Shown piece by piece: positions 8,319 through 16,536 of a stretch of DNA of 64,000 bases. How positions within the stretch are numbered: position 1 is the stretch's first letter; each line of letters begins with the position of its first letter. The notes beneath the pieces are model-generated. The model had not been told where the DNA came from, made no database searches, and was given only the letters and a program-made list of their open reading frames with translations. Both the position numbers and the translations under genes were made by a program. The stretch lies in the NCBI RefSeq assembly GCF_047607445.1, contig NZ_JBLKRT010000020.1, positions 1-64,000 on the forward strand. The letters run 5' to 3'. Source of the DNA: Crystallibacter sulfonylureivorans_A. Lineage in GTDB: Bacteria > Actinomycetota > Actinomycetes > Actinomycetales > Micrococcaceae.

Positions 8319-9398
8319 ATGGCACGCACCACCCCGCCAACCACCGACCGTACGACGACGCCGGTCGCCGCCTCTGCCACCCCGCCGCTCCCAGGCGCCT
8401 TGGTCACCCGCGCCGGACGCGCCTCCAAAGCCAGCGCCGGTGTGCTGGCGCTGGCCGTCATCGTCCTCGCCGCGCTGCCTTACATCGCGTTCGCCGGCAC
8501 CACCAGCTCCATGGTCACCTTCTTCGTACTGCTGATCATGGCCAGCATGTGGAACCTGCTCGCCGGCTTCGGCGGCATGGTCTCGGTGGGCCAGCAGGCC
8601 TTCGTCGGCGTGGGCGCCTACACCGTCCTGGCCTTCGCCAACATGGGCATCAACCCGTTCGTGGCATTGCCCCTGGCAGCGCTGACCTGCGCGGTGTTCG
8701 CCATCCCCACCTCCTGGCTGGCCTTCCGCCTGCGCGGCGACTACTTCGCCGTTGGCACCTGGGTCATCGCCGAGGTCTACCGGCTGATCATCATCCGCTT
8801 CGACGGCCTCGGCGGACCCAGCGGCATGTCCCTGCCCGGCCTGACCGGGATGGACCCGGTGCTGCGCGGCGCCCTGACCTACTGGGCCGCGCTGGCCCTG
8901 GCCGCGCTGACCATCCTGGGCTGCTACCTGCTGATGCGCGGCCGCACCGGCCTGGCGCTGACCGCGGTGCGCGACGACGAAACCGCCGCCCGCGCCAACG
9001 GCGTGGACGTCACGTGGTCCAAACGCCTGGTCTACCTGGTCTCCGCGGCCGGTTGCGGCGCCGCCGGCGGCATCCTGATCATCGACTCGCTCAGCGTCCA
9101 GCCCAACGCCATCTTCTCCGTCCAATGGTCCGCCTACATGATCTTCATCGTGATCATCGGCGGCATCGGCTACCTCGAAGGCCCGCTGCTGGGCGCCATA
9201 GTGTTCTACGCACTCCAGCAACTGCTCGCCGGCTACGGCTCCTGGTACATGATCATCCTCGGCGCCATCGGCGTAGCCGGAGCCATCTGGCTGCCCCGGG
9301 GCCTGTGGGGCACCATCACCAACAAAACCGGCATCCAGCTCTTCCCCGTCGGCTACCGGCTCAACCAGCCATGGACGTTGCCGGCGAACCTGCGGTAG
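8319..9398 (+). CDS. ABC importer permease, LivM-like
   Basis: A 359-aa permease. After a Thr/Pro-rich cytoplasmic N-terminus (about 45 aa) it has about nine hydrophobic helices with the LivM features NLLAGFGGMVSVGQQAFVGVGAYTVLAFA and AVRDDETAARANGVDVTWSKRLVYLVSA. ATG 8319 is 2 bp after the LivH-like stop and has AAAGGA upstream. It completes the importer. A 139-bp gap separates it from the dehydrogenase gene that follows. Confidence 0.9.
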   Translation: MARTTPPTTDRTTTPVAASATPPLPGALVTRAGRASKASAGVLALAVIVLAALPYIAFAGTTSSMVTFFVLLIMASMWNLLAGFGGMVSVGQQAFVGVGAYTVLAFANMGINPFVALPLAALTCAVFAIPTSWLAFRLRGDYFAVGTWVIAEVYRLIIIRFDGLGGPSGMSLPGLTGMDPVLRGALTYWAALALAALTILGCYLLMRGRTGLALTAVRDDETAARANGVDVTWSKRLVYLVSAAGCGAAGGILIIDSLSVQPNAIFSVQWSAYMIFIVIIGGIGYLEGPLLGAIVFYALQQLLAGYGSWYMIILGAIGVAGAIWLPRGLWGTITNKTGIQLFPVGYRLNQPWTLPANLR

Positions 9399-9497
9399 AC
9401 AGGGAAGGCGTCCGGCCGGCGCCCCGGGAGTCATGGAATCGGCCTTGGTGGCGCCGCGCCGGAGAGTTTGCACCGTCGTCGTCCGTTGGACTAATGA

Positions 9498-9509
9498 TTG
9501 ACGTATCAA
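9498..9509. promoter_or_regulatory. Short inverted repeat before the alcohol dehydrogenase gene
   Basis: TTGA-CGTA-TCAA lies 28 bp before the ATG of the dehydrogenase gene, followed by the ribosome site AGGAGCAGGAC. It could be a small operator, or part of a secondary promoter within the operon. The arms are only 4 bp, so this is weak. Confidence 0.25.
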
Positions 9510-9537
9510 CAAACTTCCACAGGACTAGGAGCAGGAC

Positions 9538-10653
9538 ATGAAGATCAATGCGCTGGTAGTCGAGGAGAAAAACGCCCCGTTCGTCCGCGAGCAGCTGGAA
9601 CTGGATGCGCCCGGACCGGGCGAAGTGCTGGTGAAGGTGGCCGCCGTCGGGCTCTGCCACACCGACCTGATCACCCAGGCCGGCGACATGCCGCTGCCGC
9701 TGCCGGGGGTGCTGGGCCATGAAGGCGCCGGCGTGGTGGAGGCCATCGGCGCCGGCGTCACCAACGTTGCCGTCGGTGACCACGTGATCATGGGCTGGCC
9801 CTACTGCGGCGAGTGCAAGAACTGTCTGCGCGGCGAGCACCGCTACTGCCTGCGGCTGGGCGAGGCGCTGGTCAGCGGTTCGCGGTTCAAGGGGCCGGAC
9901 GCTGGGAAGTCCGGCTACACCCGGGCCGACGGCAGCAAAATTTCCGGCCACTTCTTCGGGCAGTCCTCGTTCGCGGACTACTCGCTGGCGCTGGCAACCT
10001 CGCTGGTGAAGGTGGACCAGGACATCCCGCTGGAACTGGTGGGACCGCTGGCCTGCGGCATCACCACCGGCGCGGGCGCGGTCTTCAACACCGCCAAGCC
10101 CGAACCGGGCCAGTCGCTGGTGGTCTACGGTGCCGGCGCCGTGGGACTGGCCGCCATCATGGCCGCAAAGAACACGCCGGCGGCCACCATCATCGCCATC
10201 GACCTGCACGATTCGCGGCTGGAACTGGCGCGCGAACTAGGGGCCACGCACACCATCAACTCCGGCAAGACCAACGCACTGGAAGAAATCCAGCGGATCT
10301 GCGGCGGTCCGGCCGACTACGTGCTGGAGTGCACCGGCAACATCAAGGTGCTGGAGGAAGCCGCGGATGCGGTGGGCATGCTGGGAACGCTGATCCTGAT
10401 TGGCGGGGCGCCCGCCGAGGCGCGGTTCTCGGTGGACCACCTGCGCATGCTCTGGGGCAAGCGCATTATCGGCACGCTGGGCGGCTCCAGCACTTCGGCA
10501 CAGCTGATCCCCGGCCTGATCGCACTGTACAAGGCCGGGCGGTTCCCGTTCGACAAGCTGGTGAAGTTCTACGACTTCGACCAGATCGACACCGCCGTTG
10601 GCGACTCCACCTCGGGCAGCACCATCAAGGCCGTGCTGAAGATCGCCGGCTAA
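9538..10653 (+). CDS. Zinc-dependent NAD alcohol dehydrogenase, aryl-alcohol type
   Basis: A 371-aa medium-chain dehydrogenase. Catalytic zinc ligands are Cys40 and His61-Glu62 (GLCHTD, GHEGAG); structural zinc ligands are Cys90, Cys93, Cys96 and Cys104. The Rossmann motif GAGAVG is at 198-203, followed by an acidic residue (IIAIDLHDSR), which favours NAD. It resembles the benzyl/aryl-alcohol dehydrogenases (XylB-like) and oxidises a primary alcohol to an aldehyde. The aldehyde dehydrogenase next door would take the product to the acid. Other class III-like alcohol dehydrogenases cannot be excluded. Confidence 0.85.
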   Translation: MKINALVVEEKNAPFVREQLELDAPGPGEVLVKVAAVGLCHTDLITQAGDMPLPLPGVLGHEGAGVVEAIGAGVTNVAVGDHVIMGWPYCGECKNCLRGEHRYCLRLGEALVSGSRFKGPDAGKSGYTRADGSKISGHFFGQSSFADYSLALATSLVKVDQDIPLELVGPLACGITTGAGAVFNTAKPEPGQSLVVYGAGAVGLAAIMAAKNTPAATIIAIDLHDSRLELARELGATHTINSGKTNALEEIQRICGGPADYVLECTGNIKVLEEAADAVGMLGTLILIGGAPAEARFSVDHLRMLWGKRIIGTLGGSSTSAQLIPGLIALYKAGRFPFDKLVKFYDFDQIDTAVGDSTSGSTIKAVLKIAG

Positions 10654-10719
10654 CACCCAGACCCCTGGCCGCTTCGCCGCGGTCGGAATGTCACGACCCA
10701 ATGATTGAAAGGACGGGCT

Positions 10720-12177
10720 ATGTCCCTGCTTGATGCTTCCCTGTGGGAGGGCAAGATCTACCTCAACGGCTGGCGCGAGGGCGGTGCCGGCACCGCTGCT
10801 TCCGTGGAACCGGCCACCGGCGAGACCCTGGGCAGCTACGGTGTGGCCTCGGTCGAGGACGTGCACGAGGCCGCCGCCGCTGCCGCCGCCGCGCAGAAGG
10901 AATGGGCCGCCCGCAAACCCGAAGAACGCGCCGCGGTCCTGCGCCGCGCCGGCGCCCTCTGGGAAGAACACGCCGAGGAAATCCAGACCTGGATCGTGCG
11001 CGAATCCGGCGGCATCGGCCCCAAAGCAGGACTGGAAACCCACATCGCCGCCAACGAATGCTACGAGGCCGCCGCGCTGCCCTCGCTGCCGGCCGGCGAC
11101 GTACTCACCTCCAACGAAGACCGCTGGTCCTTCGCCCGCCGCCGCCCGGTCGGCGTGGTCTCCGTGATCGCCCCGTTCAACTTCCCGCTGATCCTCTCCA
11201 TCCGCGCCGTCGCCCCGGCCCTGGCCCTGGGCAACGCGGTACTGCTCAAGCCCGACCCCCGCACCGCCGTCTGCGGCGGCGTGAGCCTGGTGCGGATCTT
11301 CGAAGAAGCCGGCCTGCCCGCCGGCCTGCTATCCCTGCTGCCCGGCGGCGCGGACATCGGCGCCGCCGTGGTCGAGGCCCCCGAGGTGCGGGTCATCTCC
11401 TTCACCGGCTCCACCGCCGCCGGCCGCAAGATCGGCGAATCCGCCGCCCGCAACCTCAAGCGCGCGCACCTGGAACTCGGCGGCAACAACGCCATGATCG
11501 TGCTGCCCGGCGCCGACCTGGCCAAGGCCGCGTCCGCCGCCGCGTTCGGCTCGTTCATGCACCAGGGCCAGATCTGCATGACCACCGGCCGGCACATCGT
11601 GCACGAAGACATCTACGAGGACTACGTCGCCGCTCTCGCCGAAAAGGCCCAGCACCTGCCCGTCGGCGACCCGAAGACCGGCACCGTCGCGCTCGGCCCG
11701 ATCATCGACGAAAACCAGCTCAAGCGCATCGACTCGATCGTGCAGGACGCGGTCGCCGCCGGCGCCCGGCTGGCCGCCGGCGGCACCAACGACGGCCCGT
11801 TCTACTCCCCCACCGTGCTCGCCGACCTCGACCCGGACAACACCGCGTGGAAGGACGAGATCTTCGGCCCGGTCGCCCCGGTGATCAAGTTCTCCACCAT
11901 CGACGAAGCCGTGGAACTGGCCAACGCCAACGAGTACGGACTCTCGCTGTCCATCCTCGGCGACGTCGGACTGGCCATGCAGGTCGCCGACCGGGTGGAC
12001 TCCGGCAAGGTCCACATCAACGAACAAACCGTCTCCGACGAAGCCAACTCCCCGTTCGGCGGCACCAAGAACTCCGGCAACGGCTCCCGCATCGGCGGCC
12101 ACCAAGCCAACATGGACTCCTTCACCGAACTCCAATGGCTCACCGTCCGCCCGGACATCGCCAACTACCCGTTCTAA
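10720..12177 (+). CDS. Aldehyde dehydrogenase, benzaldehyde dehydrogenase type
   Basis: A 485-aa NAD(P)-dependent aldehyde dehydrogenase. Key residues are Asn154 (APFNFP), the general base Glu252 (LELGGNN) and the nucleophile Cys286 (GQICMTTGRH). The sequence style (SVIAPFNFPLILSIRAVAPALALGNAVLLKPDPRT, VNEQT-like HINEQTVSDEANSPFGGTKNSGNG) is that of the XylC/vanillin-benzaldehyde group. Its ATG follows GAAAGGAC by 7 nt and lies 66 bp after the alcohol dehydrogenase. Together the two enzymes convert an aryl alcohol to the carboxylate. Confidence 0.88.
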   Translation: MSLLDASLWEGKIYLNGWREGGAGTAASVEPATGETLGSYGVASVEDVHEAAAAAAAAQKEWAARKPEERAAVLRRAGALWEEHAEEIQTWIVRESGGIGPKAGLETHIAANECYEAAALPSLPAGDVLTSNEDRWSFARRRPVGVVSVIAPFNFPLILSIRAVAPALALGNAVLLKPDPRTAVCGGVSLVRIFEEAGLPAGLLSLLPGGADIGAAVVEAPEVRVISFTGSTAAGRKIGESAARNLKRAHLELGGNNAMIVLPGADLAKAASAAAFGSFMHQGQICMTTGRHIVHEDIYEDYVAALAEKAQHLPVGDPKTGTVALGPIIDENQLKRIDSIVQDAVAAGARLAAGGTNDGPFYSPTVLADLDPDNTAWKDEIFGPVAPVIKFSTIDEAVELANANEYGLSLSILGDVGLAMQVADRVDSGKVHINEQTVSDEANSPFGGTKNSGNGSRIGGHQANMDSFTELQWLTVRPDIANYPF

Positions 12178-12190
12178 CCGGGCGGCTGGC

Positions 12191-12232
12191 GCTACAGCTG
12201 GCGCCAAACTGGCTACAGCTGTCGCCAAACTG
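12191..12232. repeat. 21-bp tandem duplication
   Basis: Two adjacent copies of a 21-bp unit beginning GCTACAGCTG (12191-12211 and 12212-12232), differing at one base, lie just after the aldehyde dehydrogenase stop. No coding role is visible. Confidence 0.8.
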
Positions 12233-12250
12233 ACCGTCCAGGCTGCGCCG

Positions 12251-12275
12251 GTCAGGCGGCACGAGGCCGCCTGAC
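12251..12275. terminator. Hairpin after the importer/dehydrogenase operon
   Basis: A perfect 10-bp stem (GTCAGGCGGC / GCCGCCTGAC) with a 5-nt ACGAG loop, 73 bp after the aldehyde dehydrogenase stop. There is no U-tract, which is common for actinobacterial terminators. A second, longer palindrome follows at 12286. Confidence 0.5.
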
Positions 12276-12285
12276 GTGCGCCATC

Positions 12286-12337
12286 ACGACGCCGGTGCCA
12301 AGGTGGGGTTTCGCACCCCCCTTGGCACCGGCGTCGT
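12286..12337. repeat. 52-nt palindromic intergenic element, copy 1
   Basis: Arms 12286-12303 and 12320-12337 are perfectly complementary over 18 bp (arm begins ACGACGCCGGTGCCAAGG); an inner GGGGT/ACCCC pair extends the stem around a TTCGC loop. A 52-nt element of the same design occurs at 24916-24967 and a related, partly decayed one at 26921-26958. All are intergenic and follow gene ends, so they may act as terminators or mRNA stabilisers, or be a mobile palindromic repeat family. Confidence 0.75.
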
Positions 12338-12434
12338 TGTCTGCGCGCAGCCGCGGGTCTACGTTAGGGGGAAGGCGTGCCTCCGGGAGTCGCGTGCCTG
12401 CGTTTCCCGTGCCGGCGGAGGAGAAGAGGGCAGT

Positions 12435-13661
12435 ATGGCCATCCCGAATGACATATTCACTTCACTGGATCAAGGGCTGGACTGGCAACGCGACCTGTAC
12501 AAAGAACTGCACCGTGCCCCCGAGCTCAGCATGGAAGAACACCGCACAGCGGGCCGGATCGAAAGCGAGCTGACCGGCTTCGGATACCAGGTCCAGCGCA
12601 TCGGCGGCACCGGCGTCGTGGGTGTTTTGGAGAACGGTCCGGGCCGCACGGTGCTGGCCAGGGCGGATACCGATGCGCTGCCGGTAGCCGAAGCCACCGG
12701 GCTGGACTATGCCTCCGAAACAGCAGGGGTGATGCACGCCTGCGGCCATGACCTGCACGTGGTCTCCTTGCTGGGAGCGGCCAAGCTGATGGCCACGCAC
12801 CGAGAGGGCTGGGCCGGCACCTACGTGGCGCTCTTCCAGCCCGGCGAAGAGGTGGCCGCCGGGGCACAGGCGATGGTGGAAGACGGCCTGACCGGAAAAC
12901 TGCCCCAGCCCGACGTCGCCTTCGCCCAGCATGTGATGCCTTTCGAGGCGGGCACTGTCGGCACGACGGCGGGACCGATCCTCTCCGCCGGCGACTCGCT
13001 GAAAGTCACGGTCCACGGCCGCGGGGCGCACGGCTCGATGCCGCACAATGCGGTGGACCCGGTGGTGCTGGCGGCCTCGATTGTGCTGCGGCTGCAGACC
13101 ATCGTGTCCCGCGAAACCAAGCCGGGCGAGTTCGCGGTGGTGACCATCGGCGCCTCCAACGCGGGCACCAAGTCCAACATCATTCCGGACCGCGCGGAGC
13201 TGCTGCTGAACCTGCGCACCTACGATGTGGCGCTACGGGAACGGATCATGGCATCTATCGAACGGATTGTCCGGGGCGAGTGTGCGGCCGCCGGATCGCC
13301 CCGCGACCCTGAGTTTGAGTACTACGACCAGTTCCCGCTGACCAGCAACGACGCGGAAACCACCCAAAAGATCACGGCCGCGTTCACCGAGCATTTTGGT
13401 GGCGACCGGGTCTTCCACGCCGAGCCGGTCACGGCCTCCGAGGACTTCAGCCGGATTCCGGACGCGTTCGGGGTTCCGTACAGCTACTGGACGGTCGGTT
13501 CCGTGCCGGCCGACATCTACCGGAAAGCCGTGGAGAGGGGCACTGTCTCCCGGGACATTCCGGCGAACCATTCACCGTTCTTCGCCCCCGCCATCGACCC
13601 GACGCTCTCGGTCGCCACCCAGGCGCAGGTCGTCGCCGCGCTGGCATACCTTGCACAGTAG
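12435..13661 (+). CDS. M20 family amidohydrolase (hippurate/IAA-amino-acid hydrolase type)
   Basis: A 408-aa metal-dependent amidase. Metal ligands sit in HACGHD (His101, Cys103, His105) and the acid/base pair in QPGEEV (Glu138-Glu139); GRGAHGSMPHNAVDP marks the dimerisation domain. Members hydrolyse N-acyl amino acids such as hippurate or indole-acetyl conjugates. A GAGGAGAAGAGGG ribosome region precedes ATG 12435. The MFS transporter gene follows by 12 bp, so the pair probably imports and cleaves an N-acyl amino acid (inference). Confidence 0.88.
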   Translation: MAIPNDIFTSLDQGLDWQRDLYKELHRAPELSMEEHRTAGRIESELTGFGYQVQRIGGTGVVGVLENGPGRTVLARADTDALPVAEATGLDYASETAGVMHACGHDLHVVSLLGAAKLMATHREGWAGTYVALFQPGEEVAAGAQAMVEDGLTGKLPQPDVAFAQHVMPFEAGTVGTTAGPILSAGDSLKVTVHGRGAHGSMPHNAVDPVVLAASIVLRLQTIVSRETKPGEFAVVTIGASNAGTKSNIIPDRAELLLNLRTYDVALRERIMASIERIVRGECAAAGSPRDPEFEYYDQFPLTSNDAETTQKITAAFTEHFGGDRVFHAEPVTASEDFSRIPDAFGVPYSYWTVGSVPADIYRKAVERGTVSRDIPANHSPFFAPAIDPTLSVATQAQVVAALAYLAQ

Positions 13662-13673
13662 GGGTTGTTTCCC

Positions 13674-15203
13674 ATGACCTCATCAACATCCGCCCCGGTC
13701 CGCACCGATTGGAAACCGACCGACAAGTGGCTGCTGGGCATCGTCCTGGCCGTCATTAACTTCTGGCTCTTCGCCCAGACCCTGCTCAATGTCATCCCCG
13801 GCATCAAGGACCAGCTCGGCGTCGAACAAACGCTGGCCAACCTGGCCGTATCGATCACATCGCTGTTTTCCGGAATCTTCATCGTGGTCGCCGGCGGACT
13901 TGCCGACCGGATCGGCCGCGCCAAGATCATGTTCGCCGGCATCTACTTGAGCATCCTGGGGTCGCTGCTGATCGCGCTGACGCCGGAAAACCTCGGCGGG
14001 CTGACGGACTTCATGCTGCTCGGTGGCCGCGCGATCCAAGGACTTTCCGCGGCGTGCATCATGCCCTCCACCATGGCTTTGATCAAGAGCTATTACGAGG
14101 GCAAGGACCGGCAGCGTGCGCTGTCGTTCTGGTCCATCGGCTCCTGGGGCGGGTCCGGTTTCTGCGCGCTGTTCGGCGGGCTGATGGCCTCTTCCTTCCT
14201 AGGCTGGCGGTCCATCTTCTGGATCTCGATCGTGCTGTCCGTGCTGGCGCTGTTCCTGCTCCGGGGCACGCCGGAATCGCGTGCCCCCATCGATCCGAAC
14301 GCCGGCGAACGCCACTTCGACTGGGCCGGCCTGGCCTGCTTCATCATCATGCTGGTGGCCATCAACGTCTACATTTCGCAGGGCCCGGCGATCGGCTGGT
14401 TCAGCTGGACCGGGCTGAGCCTGGTCGCCGCGTTCGTGGTGTTCGGCCTGCTCTTCCTGCAGATCGAGACCCACCGAAGCTTCGCGTTCGTGGACTTGAA
14501 GCTCTTCAGCAACGGCACTTTCACCGGCGCAACGTTGTCCAACTTCCTGCTGAACGGCGCGGCAGGCACCCTGATCGTCTCACTGGGACTGGTCCAGGTC
14601 GCCGCCGGGTTGAATTCGCTGCAGTCGGGCCTGATGACGCTCGGCTATCTGGTCGCCATCCTGGCCACCATCCGCGTGGGTGAGAAGCTGCTGCAGCGGT
14701 TCGGTCCGAAGAAGCCCATGCTGTGGGGCAGCATGATCACCGGGATCGGGATCCTGCTGTGCTCCACCACCTTCCTGCGCATCGGCGAGTACATTGTGCT
14801 CACGGTCATCGGATTCACGCTCTTCGGTGTTGGCCTGGGTTTCTACGCCACGCCGTCCACCGATGCTGCGCTGTCCAACGTCCCGGATGCCCAAGTCGGC
14901 GCCGCTTCCGGCATCTACAAGATGGCGTCGTCGCTGGGCAACGCGATCGGCGTCGCCATTTCCGCTGCCCTGTATGTGGCTGCCCAGGCGGTGGACCCGC
15001 AAATCATCCAGTCCTGGGGTATCTTCCTCGGCCGCCAAGACAACGTGGCGCTGCGCTTCGGCGGCGCCGTCGGGCTGCTGTTTAACGTGTTCATGGTGGT
15101 CATCGCCATTGCCTCGATCATTGTCACCGTTCCGTCCGAGCGCAGCAAAAAGGAGCAAGAAGCCCGGCCGGACGAGGTCGCACCACCCGCTTTCGGCAAC
15201 TAG
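13674..15203 (+). CDS. MFS transporter, DHA2-like (14 helices)
   Basis: A 509-aa major facilitator with about 14 hydrophobic segments. Family motifs are GLADRIGRAKIMFAG (loop 2-3), GRAIQGLSAACIMPSTMALI (helix 4) and GWRSIFWIS. The C-terminus ends in a charged SERSKKEQEARPDE tail. DHA2 members are mostly drug exporters, but operon partnership with the M20 hydrolase (12 bp apart) suggests transport of its substrate or product. Confidence 0.85.
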   Translation: MTSSTSAPVRTDWKPTDKWLLGIVLAVINFWLFAQTLLNVIPGIKDQLGVEQTLANLAVSITSLFSGIFIVVAGGLADRIGRAKIMFAGIYLSILGSLLIALTPENLGGLTDFMLLGGRAIQGLSAACIMPSTMALIKSYYEGKDRQRALSFWSIGSWGGSGFCALFGGLMASSFLGWRSIFWISIVLSVLALFLLRGTPESRAPIDPNAGERHFDWAGLACFIIMLVAINVYISQGPAIGWFSWTGLSLVAAFVVFGLLFLQIETHRSFAFVDLKLFSNGTFTGATLSNFLLNGAAGTLIVSLGLVQVAAGLNSLQSGLMTLGYLVAILATIRVGEKLLQRFGPKKPMLWGSMITGIGILLCSTTFLRIGEYIVLTVIGFTLFGVGLGFYATPSTDAALSNVPDAQVGAASGIYKMASSLGNAIGVAISAALYVAAQAVDPQIIQSWGIFLGRQDNVALRFGGAVGLLFNVFMVVIAIASIIVTVPSERSKKEQEARPDEVAPPAFGN

Positions 15204-15311
15204 GTCCGTCCGGGTCCACCAGCCCGGTGCGAACGTTGACCCCGCTGCCGGGCGGGAGTATTAATGACGGTTCGGGCATCATGCATTCACCCCTTCGACG
15301 GAGGCATTGCC

Positions 15312-15911
15312 ATGTCAGTCCATGCAGCCAGCGGTTCCGACATCCCGGGTTACGAGTACGGCACGGTGCCCCAGTCACCGGTCACGCTGGCCGAACTCGA
15401 AGAGCTCAAAGCAAGCGCGATGTTTGGTGAGGAGGATGCCGCCATGCTGCGCCGGGCCGGGGCGGTCCTCGACGATCAGGTCGAGGAGATACTGGACGTT
15501 TGGTATGGCTTTATCGCGAGCCAGCCCCATCTGGTGGAGCATTTCTCCCGTCCGGACGGCCCGCCGATCGCAGAGTATCTGGGAGCAGTCCGCTTGCGGT
15601 TCGGCCAGTGGATCCGGGACACCTGCACCAAGCCCTATGACCAGGAGTGGCTGGACTACCAGAACGAGATAGCCCTGCGGCACACTCCCGAGCACAAGAA
15701 CGACACAGACCATGTGGGCTCCACCCGGGTGGTCCCGCTGCGGTACCTGATCGCACTGATCGGACCGGTGGTCACCACCATGCGGCCTTTCCTGTCCCGC
15801 GGAAGTGATTCCGCGCAGGACGTGGATGCCATGATGCAGGCCTGGCTGAAGGCCGTGATCCTGCAGATTGCACTGTGGTCCCGGCCCTACGCGCTCCCGG
15901 GCGAGTGGTAA
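15312..15911 (+). CDS. Protoglobin (single-domain haem protein)
   Basis: A 199-aa protein of the protoglobin/globin-coupled-sensor globin family without any output domain. The proximal haem ligand is probably His124 in YQNEIALRHTPEHKN. The N-terminal helix region (IPGYEYGTVPQSPVTLAELEELK) is the extended pre-A segment typical of protoglobins. Such proteins bind O2, NO or CO and are considered gas scavengers or sensors in the cytosol. ATG 15312 is chosen over an upstream in-frame start because the family begins here. Confidence 0.85.
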   Translation: MSVHAASGSDIPGYEYGTVPQSPVTLAELEELKASAMFGEEDAAMLRRAGAVLDDQVEEILDVWYGFIASQPHLVEHFSRPDGPPIAEYLGAVRLRFGQWIRDTCTKPYDQEWLDYQNEIALRHTPEHKNDTDHVGSTRVVPLRYLIALIGPVVTTMRPFLSRGSDSAQDVDAMMQAWLKAVILQIALWSRPYALPGEW

Positions 15912-15981
15912 CCGAGGGGTGACCGGCGGGCGGTTGCCGGTTGGCGGTGCCGGTTGGCGGTGCCGGGCCCGCAGCCAGGGC

Positions 15982-16452
15982 TCAGCGCCGGTGCCGCTCG
16001 GGTTCGACGGCGGGCGCCGGAACCCAACGGCGTGCTGCGGCGACCAGCATCAAGACCAGCAGGATGATCAGGAAGCCGTCTGCCGCGATGTACACGTAGT
16101 GGAGCGCGGACCCGCCGTCGTCGGTGCCTGCCAGCACCATGTCAGTCCGGCGGTTGAGCAGCGGCCGGATCACCATCACTTTGGCCAACAGCACGACGAC
16201 GGCGCCTCTCACCAGAGCCCAGAATCTGCGGTCCACGCGCTGCCCCACCAAGGACAGCACCAGCAGCCCGGCAAGCACCAGCTCCACAACGTTCATCGCG
16301 GTGAACACCAGCCGGCCAATCCCCAGCCCCAGCGGAATGGTGATGCCGGGAGCCTGGAACTTCAGCGGTGCCTCGATCAGCGAAATACCGATGATCAGGC
16401 CCAGCCAGAGGGCCGGCAGCACCAGCCGTGCCGCAATACGCAGGCGATCCAT
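15982..16452 (-). CDS. Small integral membrane protein of unknown function
   Basis: A 156-aa protein with four predicted transmembrane helices: LVLPALWLGLIIGISLIEAPLKF, LGIGRLVFTAMNVVELVLAGLLVLSLV, FWALVRGAVVVLLAKVMVI and YVYIAADGFLIILLVLMLVAAA. I do not recognise a named family with confidence; the arrangement is reminiscent of DUF4149-type proteins. It converges with the protoglobin gene across 70 bp that contain a 13-bp tandem repeat (GGTTGGCGGTGCC). Confidence 0.7.
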   Translation of the reverse strand: MDRLRIAARLVLPALWLGLIIGISLIEAPLKFQAPGITIPLGLGIGRLVFTAMNVVELVLAGLLVLSLVGQRVDRRFWALVRGAVVVLLAKVMVIRPLLNRRTDMVLAGTDDGGSALHYVYIAADGFLIILLVLMLVAAARRWVPAPAVEPERHRR

Positions 16453-16536
16453 GATGGGCCTCCTTATCCGGACCCATCCTACGTCCGGGTAAGGCAGCCC
16501 CGCCGTCGTCGCCGTCAGGTCAGGAGCACTCGGCGC

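Noticed and set aside
7866..9512. 548-codon minus-strand frame across the two permease genes.
   Set aside because: Gln/Gly/His/Asp-rich shadow of Leu/Val-rich membrane-protein codons; no homology.
10743..12233. 496-codon open frame overlapping the aldehyde dehydrogenase gene in another frame.
   Set aside because: Arg/Gly/Pro-rich composition typical of high-GC shadow frames; the dehydrogenase has all catalytic motifs.
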